Source: Nitratireductor sp. ZSWI3 | GTDB taxonomy: Bacteria; Pseudomonadota; Alphaproteobacteria; Rhizobiales; Rhizobiaceae | NCBI RefSeq assembly: GCF_024655565.1 | Contig: NZ_JANKOF010000039.1 | Span: 1 to 38,372, forward strand | DNA length: 38,372 nucleotides | Direction: 5' to 3' | Shown: positions 1-7,012 of the stretch, piece after piece | Layout of the letters: every line of letters starts with the position of its first letter | Position numbering within the stretch: position 1 is the first letter of the stretch | The notes under the pieces: generated by a model | Database searches by the model: none | What the model was told of the DNA's origin: nothing | What the model saw: the letters and a program-made list of their open reading frames with translations, nothing else | Translations under genes and position numbers: made by a program

Positions 1-325
1 GCGCGCCGAGTGCTGCACCGCCGGCCGTGCCGATCGCCGCGCCGATCGTCGCGCCCAGGCCCGCGCCGCCGAGGGCACCGGTAACGGTTCCCACCACCGG
101 GAAGATCGATCCGATCACACCGCCGGCGACGCCGCCTGCGATGGCGCCACCGGCCGTGCCCAGAGCCGCACCGATCGGGCTGCCCACCGCGAGGCCGAAA
201 CCGCCGCCGGTGACGATGCCACTGGCGGTGGCAGCCATGGACGAGCCGCTGCCACTGCCGCCGCCACCGAAGCTGAGCGGCGAATCCAAATCCTTACGAA
301 CAATGAAATTGTCGGTCATTATCAT
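1..325 (-). CDS. Glycine-zipper / Gly-Ala-rich small protein, C-terminus cut by window edge
   Basis: This minus-strand frame stays open from position 325 to the window edge, at least 108 codons. The start is the ATG at 325: GAGGA lies 5 bases upstream, while a second in-frame ATG at 319 is 11 bases from it. The N-terminus is polar and charged (MIMTDNFIVRKD). It is followed by a Gly/Ser linker and then a long Gly/Ala/Ile/Val region full of GxxxG and AxxxG spacings. A segment of about 11 residues, IGAALGTAGGA, recurs as IGAAIGTAGGA, so the helix seems to be built from repeats. Glycine zippers pack in membranes and occur in class II bacteriocin-like peptides, outer-membrane assembly factors and pore proteins. 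No specific family is recognised, the export route is unknown and the C-terminus is missing. It is read as a gene because of the Shine-Dalgarno, the open frame and the coherent composition. The overlapping plus-strand frame is Pro/Ala-rich and looks like its shadow. Confidence 0.6.
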   Translation of the reverse strand, partial: MIMTDNFIVRKDLDSPLSFGGGGSGSGSSMAATASGIVTGGGFGLAVGSPIGAALGTAGGAIAGGVAGGVIGSIFPVVGTVTGALGGAGLGATIGAAIGTAGGAALGA

Positions 326-979
326 TCAGGTCCTCAAAAATGGGAACGTCGAAGTCCCCGATGGCGATTGCCGGCGCCAACGCACCGGCGGCTGCTTGGC
401 AGGAAGCCCTGCCGACGCGTCCCCGTGAGCAAACCTTTCCGGGAACACGCCCTTCGCGCCGGCCGCTCTGCGGCGGACGCAAAAGACCTTAATGGTCTGA
501 TTCCCACAGACGGACGGACCCGTCCGTTGGTGAAAATCTGCTCGGATGCAGGCATGCGGCAGAGGCGTGCACCCGCCCCGTGAAATCCAAAGAAAATATA
601 CAATGATTCCATATTATTATTATAAATTCTATAGTTTAAATAAATATACACCAACAAAACTTGGAGTCAATATGAAAACCCACAGATATTTGATTGCGTT
701 ATAAGCTTATAATCGATATTTATTTCATAACTTTCTTTTAGGACCAACTTCCCGAAACGTCTTAACCTTCGGTCAACAAGGGCCGTCTGGTGGCGCCATC
801 GAACCGCCGGGCAAGCTGAATTTGAACATTTGTCATTTTAAAATAACCAATGTAACGTGGCTGGAATTCTCGGTGAAACTTTTCCCGAGGCAAAACCTTT
901 CAATGTCAGGCCGCCAGCTTTTCGGCAACGAAAGGCACCCTCGGGGCGGATGTCGCAGCGATAAGACGCGCGAGGCGAA
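326..979. other. Long intergenic region, AT-rich in its middle
   Basis: No convincing gene was found here. The stretch from about 585 to 760 is strikingly AT-rich against a GC-rich background and probably holds the promoter of the minus-strand glycine-zipper gene. A small hairpin is visible at 510-527 (ACGGACGG and its complement around a 2-base gap) and a weaker one at 484-498. The minus-strand frame at 334-657 crosses both AT-rich and GC-rich parts without family features and is not called. Nothing resembling an RNA gene was recognised. Confidence 0.5.
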
Positions 980-2653
980 ATGAGCGGTTCCGTGTTCTTT
1001 CTGCATATGGCCGGTGCGGTGGCCCTGCTGCTGTGGGCGACGCGGATGGTGCGCACGGGCGTCGAGCGCGCCTATGGCAATGCCCTGCGCCAACGCCTGC
1101 GGCGGACGCTCGGCAATCCCGTGCTGGCGGCGCTGACCGGGCTGGCGCTGGCCGTCGCCCTGCAGAGCTCGACCGCCGTGACGCTGCTCGTCGGCTCCTT
1201 TGCCGGGCTCGGCATCGTCACCGGCCTGTCGGGCATTCTCGCCGTGCGCGGTGCCGAGGTGGGCTCGGCGCTGGTGGTGAAGATCCTGAGCTTCGACCTG
1301 ACGCTGCTGATCCCGCTGTGCCTGCTGACCGGCACGACGATCTTTCTGGCGACGGAGCGCCGGCAGTGGCGCCAGCTCGGCCGCATCCTGGTCGGCGTCG
1401 GCCTCCTGATCCTGTCGCTGGAGATGATGGGCGAAGCTTCCGAGCCGCTGCGCCAGAGCACCATCGTGCCGCTCATCGTCGGCTATCTGTCGGGCGATCC
1501 CATCACCGCCTTCCTGCTTGCCGCGGCGGTGACCTACCTGTTCCATTCCAGCATCGCCGCCGTGCTTCTTCTGACGACGTTTGCAGCGCGCGGCATCGTC
1601 TCGCCGGAGCTCGGCATCGTTATGGTGCTCGGCATCAATCTCGGCAGCTCGTTCATCGCGCCCATGCTGACGCGCGGCGCGCCGCCGGCCTATCGCGTCG
1701 TGCCGCTCGGCAACCTGTTGATGCGCGGTCTGGGCTCGGTCCTGCTGCTCGCCGCCTTCGTCGTCTTCGATCCGACGCTGGAGCGGCTCGGCAGCGACCC
1801 CGCCGACCGCATCATCCACGCCCACATCGCCTTCAACCTGTTGATCCTGATCGCCGGGATACCGCTGTCGCGCCTCGTCCTGAAGGCGACGGAGGCGATC
1901 GTCGCGCTGCAGGCCACAGAGGCGAAGGACGGCGAACAGGAGTTGCCGGCCGTCCCCGAGACCAGCGCGCTCAACGACAATGCGCTCGACCACCCGCAGC
2001 AGGCGCTCGCCAATGTGACGCGCGAGGTGGTGCGCATGTGCGAGACGGTCGAATTCATGCTCGGCCGCATCCTGGAGCTCTACGAGAAGGCCGACCGCAA
2101 GTCGATCGAGGCGCTGGCCGCCCTCGACGACGAGGTCGACCGGCGGCATGCGGCGATCAAGCTCTATCTCGCCCGCATCACCATGCACCAGATGACCGAC
2201 GAGGAGGCGCGCCGCTGCCAGGAACTGCTCGGCTTCTGCGTCAAGCTGGAACAGGTCGGCGACATCATCGTGCGCAACATGCTGGCGCATGTGGAGAAGA
2301 AGATGGAGCGCGGTGTCGAATTCACCGATGCCGGGTGGCGCGAGCTCTCGGCCTTCCACGCCTCGGTGCTGGCCAATGCGCGGCTCGCCTTCAACCTTCT
2401 GGTGACGCAGGATGCGCAGACGGCGCGCGAACTGGTGATGGAGAAGGACCGCCTGCGCGACGTGGAGAAGGAAACGAGCCGCCGGCATTTCGAGCGGCTG
2501 CGCCAGGGCACGGAGCAGAGCCTGGAGACCAGCTCCATCCATCTCGACACGATCCGCGACCTGAAGCAGATCAACTCCCTGCTCGCCGCCCTCGCCTACC
2601 CGGTTCTGGAAGAACGCGGGCTCCTCAGCGGATCGCGGTTGAAGGCGGTCTGA
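980..2653 (+). CDS. Na/Pi cotransporter family protein with C-terminal PhoU-like domain
   Basis: A 557-residue inner-membrane protein expected to move phosphate with sodium, or a related anion. The N-terminal ~310 residues contain two copies of the Na/Pi-cotransporter fold: the first carries the family signature Q62-S-S-T65 (LQSSTAV), and the second a variant FHSSIAA near residue 189. Hydrophobic helices alternate with short loops. Residues from about 330 onward form a charged, helical PhoU-like region, as in bacterial YjbB/NptA-type proteins. The start ATG at 980 has GAGG 4 bases upstream. A longer frame-shifted frame across the same DNA is a shadow. The gene converges on the downstream symporter, with strong hairpins between them. 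Transport of phosphate is family knowledge. Several homologues have little demonstrated uptake and may export phosphate. Confidence 0.92.
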   Translation: MSGSVFFLHMAGAVALLLWATRMVRTGVERAYGNALRQRLRRTLGNPVLAALTGLALAVALQSSTAVTLLVGSFAGLGIVTGLSGILAVRGAEVGSALVVKILSFDLTLLIPLCLLTGTTIFLATERRQWRQLGRILVGVGLLILSLEMMGEASEPLRQSTIVPLIVGYLSGDPITAFLLAAAVTYLFHSSIAAVLLLTTFAARGIVSPELGIVMVLGINLGSSFIAPMLTRGAPPAYRVVPLGNLLMRGLGSVLLLAAFVVFDPTLERLGSDPADRIIHAHIAFNLLILIAGIPLSRLVLKATEAIVALQATEAKDGEQELPAVPETSALNDNALDHPQQALANVTREVVRMCETVEFMLGRILELYEKADRKSIEALAALDDEVDRRHAAIKLYLARITMHQMTDEEARRCQELLGFCVKLEQVGDIIVRNMLAHVEKKMERGVEFTDAGWRELSAFHASVLANARLAFNLLVTQDAQTARELVMEKDRLRDVEKETSRRHFERLRQGTEQSLETSSIHLDTIRDLKQINSLLAALAYPVLEERGLLSGSRLKAV

Positions 2654-2666
2654 ACCGCCTTCAACC
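2637..2666 (+). terminator. 13-bp perfect stem-loop with the stop codon in its loop
   Basis: GGTTGAAGGCGGT (2637-2649) and its exact complement (2654-2666) are separated by CTGA, whose last three bases are the stop codon of the Na/Pi cotransporter gene. The hairpin would form in the 3' end of that mRNA. There is no U-tract, so it is more likely a 3'-end stabiliser or a Rho-assisted end than a classical intrinsic terminator. Confidence 0.6.
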
Positions 2667-2680
2667 CTTCGGCCGTGCGC

Positions 2681-2709
2681 CCCGCTGCCGGCGATCGGCC
2701 GGCAGCGGG
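2681..2709. terminator. Hairpin between convergent genes
   Basis: CCCGCTGCCGG (2681-2691) and its exact complement (2699-2709) surround a 7-base loop. It lies between the stop codons of the two convergent transporter genes, so it could end or protect transcripts from both sides. A U-tract is absent on both strands. Confidence 0.6.
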
Positions 2710-2717
2710 TCAGATGT

Positions 2718-4160
2718 TCACGCCGGCTGGGCGTCGGGATCCACTCCGGTCCAGGCGGTGCGGTCGATGTCCAGATCCGGGAAATCGTTCGGATTGAGGA
2801 CGGGGCGATCGACGCCCGCCTTCAGTTGCCGCCGGAAGTCGCGGAGGATGCGCAGGCAGGTGGGGAGCAGCATCATGATCGCGATCAGGTTGACCAGCGC
2901 GAGGAGCCCCATCAACGGATCGGAGAAGAAGAACACCGAGGTCGCACCGGGCGCCACCGCGCCGAGAAACACGATGCCCATGACGATCACCCGCAACGCG
3001 TTGCGCGCGGCGACGCTCTCGGTCAGCACCGTCAGCGCGTTCTCGCCGAGATAGTAGTTGTAGATGATCGAGCTGAAGGCGAACAGCAGCAGGATGAATG
3101 TCAGGAAGTACTGCGTCCATCCGCCCAGATGCGAGACCAGCGACTGCTGCGTCAGCACCACGCCGTCGATCGCCTCCGCGCCGGGCACGTAGACGTCGCC
3201 GAGCAGGATGATGAAGGCCGTGCAGCTGCAGATCAGGATCGTGTCGATGAACACGGAGAACGACTGGGTGATGCCCTGGCTGATGGGATGACGCACATCC
3301 GCCGTGGCGGCCACATTGGGCGCGGAACCCAACCCGGCTTCGTTGGAGAACAGGCCGCGGCGCAGCCCCTGCGCCAGGGCGGCTCCCATGCCCCCGCCGA
3401 CCGCCTGCTCGAGCCCGAAGGCATTCAGGAAGATCGATGACAGGACGGCGGGAATGGAGGTGATGTTGATGAGAATGATGACGATCGCCATCAGCAGATA
3501 GGCGATGGCCATGACCGGCACGACGACGTCTGCCGCCTTGGCGATGCGGCGGATGCCGCCGAAGACGATGAAGCCGGCGATCACCGTCAGCAGCGCGCCG
3601 GTCCATAAGCGGTCGACGCCCAGGCTGTCTTGCGCGGCGCCGGCCACCGTGTTGCCCTGGAAGGCGTTGAAACCGATCGCGAAGGCGGCGATCAGGCAGA
3701 CGGCATAGAGCATCGCCAGCCATTTGTAGTCCTCGCCGAGGCCGTGGATGATCGACCGCGCCGGCCCGCCGCGGAACGTGCCGTCGGGCTCGCGGCGCTT
3801 GTAGAGCTGGGCAAGCGAGCACTCGACGAGGCTGGTGGCCATGCCGACCAGGGCGATCGCCCACATCCAGAACACGGCGCCAGGACCGCCGAGCGTGATC
3901 GCCACCGCCACGCCGGCGATGTTTCCGCCGCCGACACGGCCGCCCACCGACACCAGGAGAGCGGCGCGCGCCGAAATCGCATTGGGATCGCCGCTCTGGT
4001 TCTTGGACGAGAGAACCCGGAACATGCGCTTGAAGAATTCGAACTGAACGAAGCCCGTCAGGGCGGTGATGAAGATGCCGAGGACGACAAGGATCGGAAT
4101 GAGGGACCAGCCCCAGGTTAAGTCGCCGATGACACCGAATAAGCTTTCCAAGAACGCCAT
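2718..4160 (-). CDS. Alanine/glycine:cation symporter family protein (AGCS)
   Basis: A 480-residue inner-membrane symporter, a typical length for the AGCS family, which imports alanine or glycine with Na+ or H+. About ten hydrophobic helices can be read. The conserved early region is intact: FVQFEFFKRMFRVL followed by the Gly-rich VGGRVGGGNIAGVAVAITLGGPG, with the family's GxGNIxG-type motif. The later NEAGLGSAPNVAATADV stretch, also diagnostic of the family, is present. The start ATG at 4160 follows GGAGGGA on the minus strand, with good spacing. The gene stands alone, divergent from the metal-efflux pair. Amino acid specificity cannot be read from the sequence. Confidence 0.95.
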   Translation of the reverse strand: MAFLESLFGVIGDLTWGWSLIPILVVLGIFITALTGFVQFEFFKRMFRVLSSKNQSGDPNAISARAALLVSVGGRVGGGNIAGVAVAITLGGPGAVFWMWAIALVGMATSLVECSLAQLYKRREPDGTFRGGPARSIIHGLGEDYKWLAMLYAVCLIAAFAIGFNAFQGNTVAGAAQDSLGVDRLWTGALLTVIAGFIVFGGIRRIAKAADVVVPVMAIAYLLMAIVIILINITSIPAVLSSIFLNAFGLEQAVGGGMGAALAQGLRRGLFSNEAGLGSAPNVAATADVRHPISQGITQSFSVFIDTILICSCTAFIILLGDVYVPGAEAIDGVVLTQQSLVSHLGGWTQYFLTFILLLFAFSSIIYNYYLGENALTVLTESVAARNALRVIVMGIVFLGAVAPGATSVFFFSDPLMGLLALVNLIAIMMLLPTCLRILRDFRRQLKAGVDRPVLNPNDFPDLDIDRTAWTGVDPDAQPA

Positions 4161-4300
4161 CTGTCCCTCCTACCTTCGCCCCGATGCCGCTGGCCGCAAT
4201 CCGGGGAGGTCGTGTGAGTCGTTGTTAGCCAGCACATCGACCACCTTAAATATCAACGCAAGCTCGTAAAGCCCGAACGGGGCACAACCGTGCCGTATGC

Positions 4301-4336
4301 TTGACCCTATCCTATGGAGGAGGATAGGATTAAACG
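4301..4336 (+). promoter_or_regulatory. Promoter with CsoR/RcnR-type operator in the spacer
   Basis: A TTGACC box (4301-4306) and a TAGGAT box (4325-4330), 18 bases apart, fit a sigma-70 type promoter. The spacer and the -10 box contain a perfect inverted repeat, ATCCTAT (4309-4315) and ATAGGAT (4324-4330), around the G-rich core GGAGGAGG. An inverted repeat flanking a G-tract is the operator layout known for RcnR/FrmR/DmeR-type repressors. The predicted transcription start falls on or next to the ATG at 4337, so the message may be leaderless. The role is inferred from position. Confidence 0.7.
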
Positions 4337-4612
4337 ATGAGCGAGCACCGTCATTCATCCCATCCGGGCATCGTCAAGCGGCTGCGGCGGGCCGAGGGGC
4401 ATCTGCGCAGCGTCGTTGCCATGATCGAGGCCGGGAAGCCCTGCCTCGATATCGCTCAGCAGTTGCATGCGGTGGAGAAGGCGGTGGCGCAGGCCAAGCG
4501 GACGCTCATCCACGATCACCTCGACCATTGCCTGGAGGAGACGGTCGGGCCGCTCTCCCGGCAGAAGCGCGAGACGGTGAGCGAGTTCAAGGAAATCGCG
4601 AAGTATCTGTGA
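4337..4612 (+). CDS. Metal-sensing repressor, CsoR/RcnR (DUF156) family
   Basis: A 91-residue all-helical repressor of the CsoR/RcnR/FrmR family. Apo-protein binds DNA as a tetramer and releases it when metal is bound. The coordinating pattern C36-H61-C65 is visible, the same spacing as Cu(I)-sensing CsoR of Mycobacterium. An N-terminal His cluster (H4, H6, H9) could provide the fourth ligand, as in the nickel sensor InrS or in RcnR/NreA-type proteins. The conserved RLRRAEGH DNA-contact segment lies at residues 15-22. Its stop overlaps the start of the downstream exporter (TGATG), so the two are one operon. The exporter's His-rich tail favours nickel or cobalt over copper, but this is not settled. 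No good Shine-Dalgarno sits at normal distance; the GGAGGAGG 13 bases upstream is better explained as operator core. Confidence 0.93.
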   Translation: MSEHRHSSHPGIVKRLRRAEGHLRSVVAMIEAGKPCLDIAQQLHAVEKAVAQAKRTLIHDHLDHCLEETVGPLSRQKRETVSEFKEIAKYL

Positions 4613-5919
4613 TGCTGGCCATCCTCGCCGACCGCACCTATCGCCACCTGTTTGCGGCCCAGATCATCGCGCTGGTCGGCACCGGCCTGGCGACGGTCGC
4701 GCTGGGTCTGCTCGCCTACGACCTGACGGGCGAGCGGGCCGGGGCCGTGCTCGGCACCGCCCTGGCGATCAAGATGGTCGCCTATGTGGGTGTGGCCCCG
4801 ATTGCCTCCGCGTTTGCCGAGCGGGTCCGGCGGCGGGTGATGCTCGTCGCCCTCGATCTCGTCCGGGCGGGCGTCGCCGTGTTCCTGCCCTTCGTGACGG
4901 AGGTGTGGCAGGTCTATTGCCTGATCTTCGTGCTGCAGGCGGCATCGGCCGCCTTCACACCGGCCTTCCAGGCGACGATCCCCGACGTGCTGCCGGACGA
5001 GAAGGATTATACGCGGGCGCTGTCGCTCTCGCGCCTCGCCTATGATCTGGAGAGCGTCGTCAGCCCGATGCTGGCGGCGGCGCTGCTGACCCTCGTTTCC
5101 TTCCACAACCTGTTTGCCGGCACGGTCATCGGCTTCCTCGCTTCCGCCGCCCTGGTGCTGACGGTGGCGCTGCCGAGCCCGAAACCCTCCAGGCCCCGCG
5201 GCATCTACGATCGCATGACGCGCGGCATCCGCATCTATCTCGCCACGCCGCGCCTGCGCGGGCTGCTCGCCGTCAACCTCGCCGTCGCGGCGGCGGGGGC
5301 GATGGTCATCGTCAACACCGTCGTCTACGTGCAGGCCGCCTTCGCGCTCGGCGAAAGGGCGACGGCCATCGCGCTCATGTCTTTCGGCGGCGGCTCCATG
5401 GTCGCCGCGCTGATGCTGCCGGGGCTGCTCGAGAAGATCCCGGACAGAACAGCCGTGCTGACGGGCGCAGCGCTACTCGGCGCCGGCACGCTGGCGGCCG
5501 TGGCGCTCGATGCCTACTACGTGCTTTTGCCGCTGTGGTTTCTGCTCGGCCTCGGATACTCCCTGGCGCAGACACCGTCCGGGCGCCTCCTGCGCCGGTC
5601 CTCGAACCCCGAAGACCGCCCCGCCCTCTTTGCCGCCCAGTTCGCCCTGTCCCATGCATGCTGGCTGGTCACCTATCCGCTGGCCGGATGGGTGGGGGCG
5701 GCCTTCGGACTGCCGGCAGCGGCCATCATCCTGGCGCTGCTCGCCGCCGTCGCCATCGGCTTCGCGCTCCTCGTCTGGCCCGTCGAAGATCCCGAGATCA
5801 TCGAGCACGCCCACGACGACCTGCCCGAGGACCACCCGCATCTCGGCGGCTCCCGCCGGCGCCACGCGCATGCCTTCGTCATAGACGATCTGCACACCGG
5901 CTGGCCGGAAAGGAAGTGA
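4612..5919 (+). CDS. MFS exporter with His-rich C-terminus, NreB/NrsD-like metal efflux
   Basis: A 435-residue major facilitator protein with about 12 membrane helices. The start is the ATG at 4612, overlapping the repressor stop. The open frame runs further upstream, but only through the repressor gene in another frame. The N-terminal half has typical MFS features, including the FAERVRRRVML loop at the motif A position between helices 2 and 3. The tail of about 40 residues is hydrophilic and rich in His and Asp/Glu (EHAHDD, EDHPHLGG, RRRHAHAF), resembling the metal-binding tails of nickel exporters NreB and NrsD. Together with the cotranscribed metal sensor this suggests Ni(II) or Co(II) efflux. 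Without the tail and neighbour it would only be called a generic enterobactin-exporter-like MFS protein. Confidence 0.88.
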   Translation: MLAILADRTYRHLFAAQIIALVGTGLATVALGLLAYDLTGERAGAVLGTALAIKMVAYVGVAPIASAFAERVRRRVMLVALDLVRAGVAVFLPFVTEVWQVYCLIFVLQAASAAFTPAFQATIPDVLPDEKDYTRALSLSRLAYDLESVVSPMLAAALLTLVSFHNLFAGTVIGFLASAALVLTVALPSPKPSRPRGIYDRMTRGIRIYLATPRLRGLLAVNLAVAAAGAMVIVNTVVYVQAAFALGERATAIALMSFGGGSMVAALMLPGLLEKIPDRTAVLTGAALLGAGTLAAVALDAYYVLLPLWFLLGLGYSLAQTPSGRLLRRSSNPEDRPALFAAQFALSHACWLVTYPLAGWVGAAFGLPAAAIILALLAAVAIGFALLVWPVEDPEIIEHAHDDLPEDHPHLGGSRRRHAHAFVIDDLHTGWPERK

Positions 5920-6013
5920 CCGGCGCGGCCGCGCGACACAAATCCGCCTGGCGCGCATTGATCCATGTCAATTTTGGATGGATTCGATGAAATTATTCGT
6001 CTAGCATATATTT

Positions 6014-7012
6014 ATGGAGACGCGGGACCTTCAGACTTTTCTGGCCGTTGCCGAGACCGGGAGCATCACCAAAGCGGCGGTGCTTCTGGAGCGCTCGCAG
6101 CCTTCGGTCACGCGGACCATCCAGGAGCTCGAGGCCAAGCTGGGCTTTTCGCTTCTGCAGCGTGCCGGGCGACGGGTGATGCTTTCCGACGAAGGCGTGG
6201 CTTTCGAGGAAGAGGCGCGCCGTGTGCTGAATTCCCTTTCCGGCCTGGCGGCGCGGGCCCGCGCCATCGCAGCGGGCAAGGGCCGCACGCTGCACGTGGC
6301 CGCGACCTCGGCGATCGCCACCGGACTCATTCCCGCCGCACTGGCCGAGTTTGCCGCCGAAAAGCTGCCGGCCGAGATCCAGATCGCGCAATATCTGCCG
6401 AACATGGTCGCGCAGGAGGTGGGGTCCGGCGGCGCGGAGATCGGCTTTTCCAGCATGCCGCTCGACGTGCCGGGGCTGGACGTGGTGCGGCTCTACCGGG
6501 CCAATGACGTGGCCGCCCTGCCCGAGGGCGACCCGCTCGCCGAGCACGACGTCGTGCCGCTTTCGGCCTTTGCCGGACGGCGGTTCGTGACCATGCTCGA
6601 CCCGGGCCGCTTCCAGCGCCAGGTCTCGCAGATCATGGAAGCAAAGGGCGTTCGCCCCGGTCCCCTGATCCGCACCAACGTGTCCTATTCCGCGCTGCGC
6701 CTCGTCCAAAAGACCGGTGTCGTGTCGATCATCGATCCCGTCAGCGCCTATGGGGTCACCCTGCCGGGCGTGGTGATCCGGCCGATCGATGTCGCCGTGC
6801 CCTTCTATTGGGGCGCCGTCGCCACCGCCGCGCGGCCGCTGCGGCCCCTCGCCGCGCAACTGATCGAGGAAGTGGAGAAGGAGGCGCTGCGCCTCATTCC
6901 CGATCTCGAGATACTCGACCCCGCCCGCAACGTTCAGGCGAGGGACCGGCAGGCATCCGCGGCGGCGCGGAGCCCGTCGAGCAACCAGGCGCATCATCGA
7001 GGATCAGCATGA
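6014..7012 (+). CDS. LysR-family transcriptional regulator
   Basis: A 332-residue LysR regulator. The N-terminal winged helix-turn-helix is clear (residues 1-60: LQTFLAVAETGSITKAA, then SQPSVTRTIQELEAKLG). It is followed by a linker helix and a periplasmic-binding-protein-like effector domain. The ATG at 6014 follows an AT-rich leader, and an inverted repeat ATCCAT/ATGGAT lies at 5961-5983. It is co-directional with, and overlaps by ATGA, the downstream monooxygenase gene, so it appears to be the first gene of the catabolic operon. This is unusual, since LysR genes often diverge from their target. It probably senses the substrate of the encoded pathway. The C-terminal ~30 residues are polar and probably disordered. 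Confidence 0.94.
   Translation: METRDLQTFLAVAETGSITKAAVLLERSQPSVTRTIQELEAKLGFSLLQRAGRRVMLSDEGVAFEEEARRVLNSLSGLAARARAIAAGKGRTLHVAATSAIATGLIPAALAEFAAEKLPAEIQIAQYLPNMVAQEVGSGGAEIGFSSMPLDVPGLDVVRLYRANDVAALPEGDPLAEHDVVPLSAFAGRRFVTMLDPGRFQRQVSQIMEAKGVRPGPLIRTNVSYSALRLVQKTGVVSIIDPVSAYGVTLPGVVIRPIDVAVPFYWGAVATAARPLRPLAAQLIEEVEKEALRLIPDLEILDPARNVQARDRQASAAARSPSSNQAHHRGSA

Noticed and set aside
334-657. Minus-strand frame of 107 codons upstream of the glycine-zipper gene
   Set aside because: It spans AT-rich and GC-rich DNA without family features, and it overlaps the likely promoter and the start of the glycine-zipper gene.
833-2542. Open minus-strand frame of 569 codons opposite the Na/Pi cotransporter gene
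   Set aside because: The His/Gln/Arg-rich translation has no domain. The plus strand encodes a clear membrane protein with QSSTA and PhoU-like features.
1033-3054. Plus-strand frame of 673 codons overlapping two transporter genes
   Set aside because: It runs through the cotransporter in another frame and then antisense through the symporter; it is Arg/Ala/Gly-rich low-complexity sequence without motifs.
4316-4323. GGAGGAGG as Shine-Dalgarno of the metal repressor
   Set aside because: It is 13 bases from the ATG, further than normal, and forms the exact centre of the inverted repeat, so an operator role explains it better.
6808-7008. N-terminal extension of the flavin monooxygenase
   Set aside because: It overlaps the LysR C-terminus in another frame; the ATGA overlap at 7009 is a better start.
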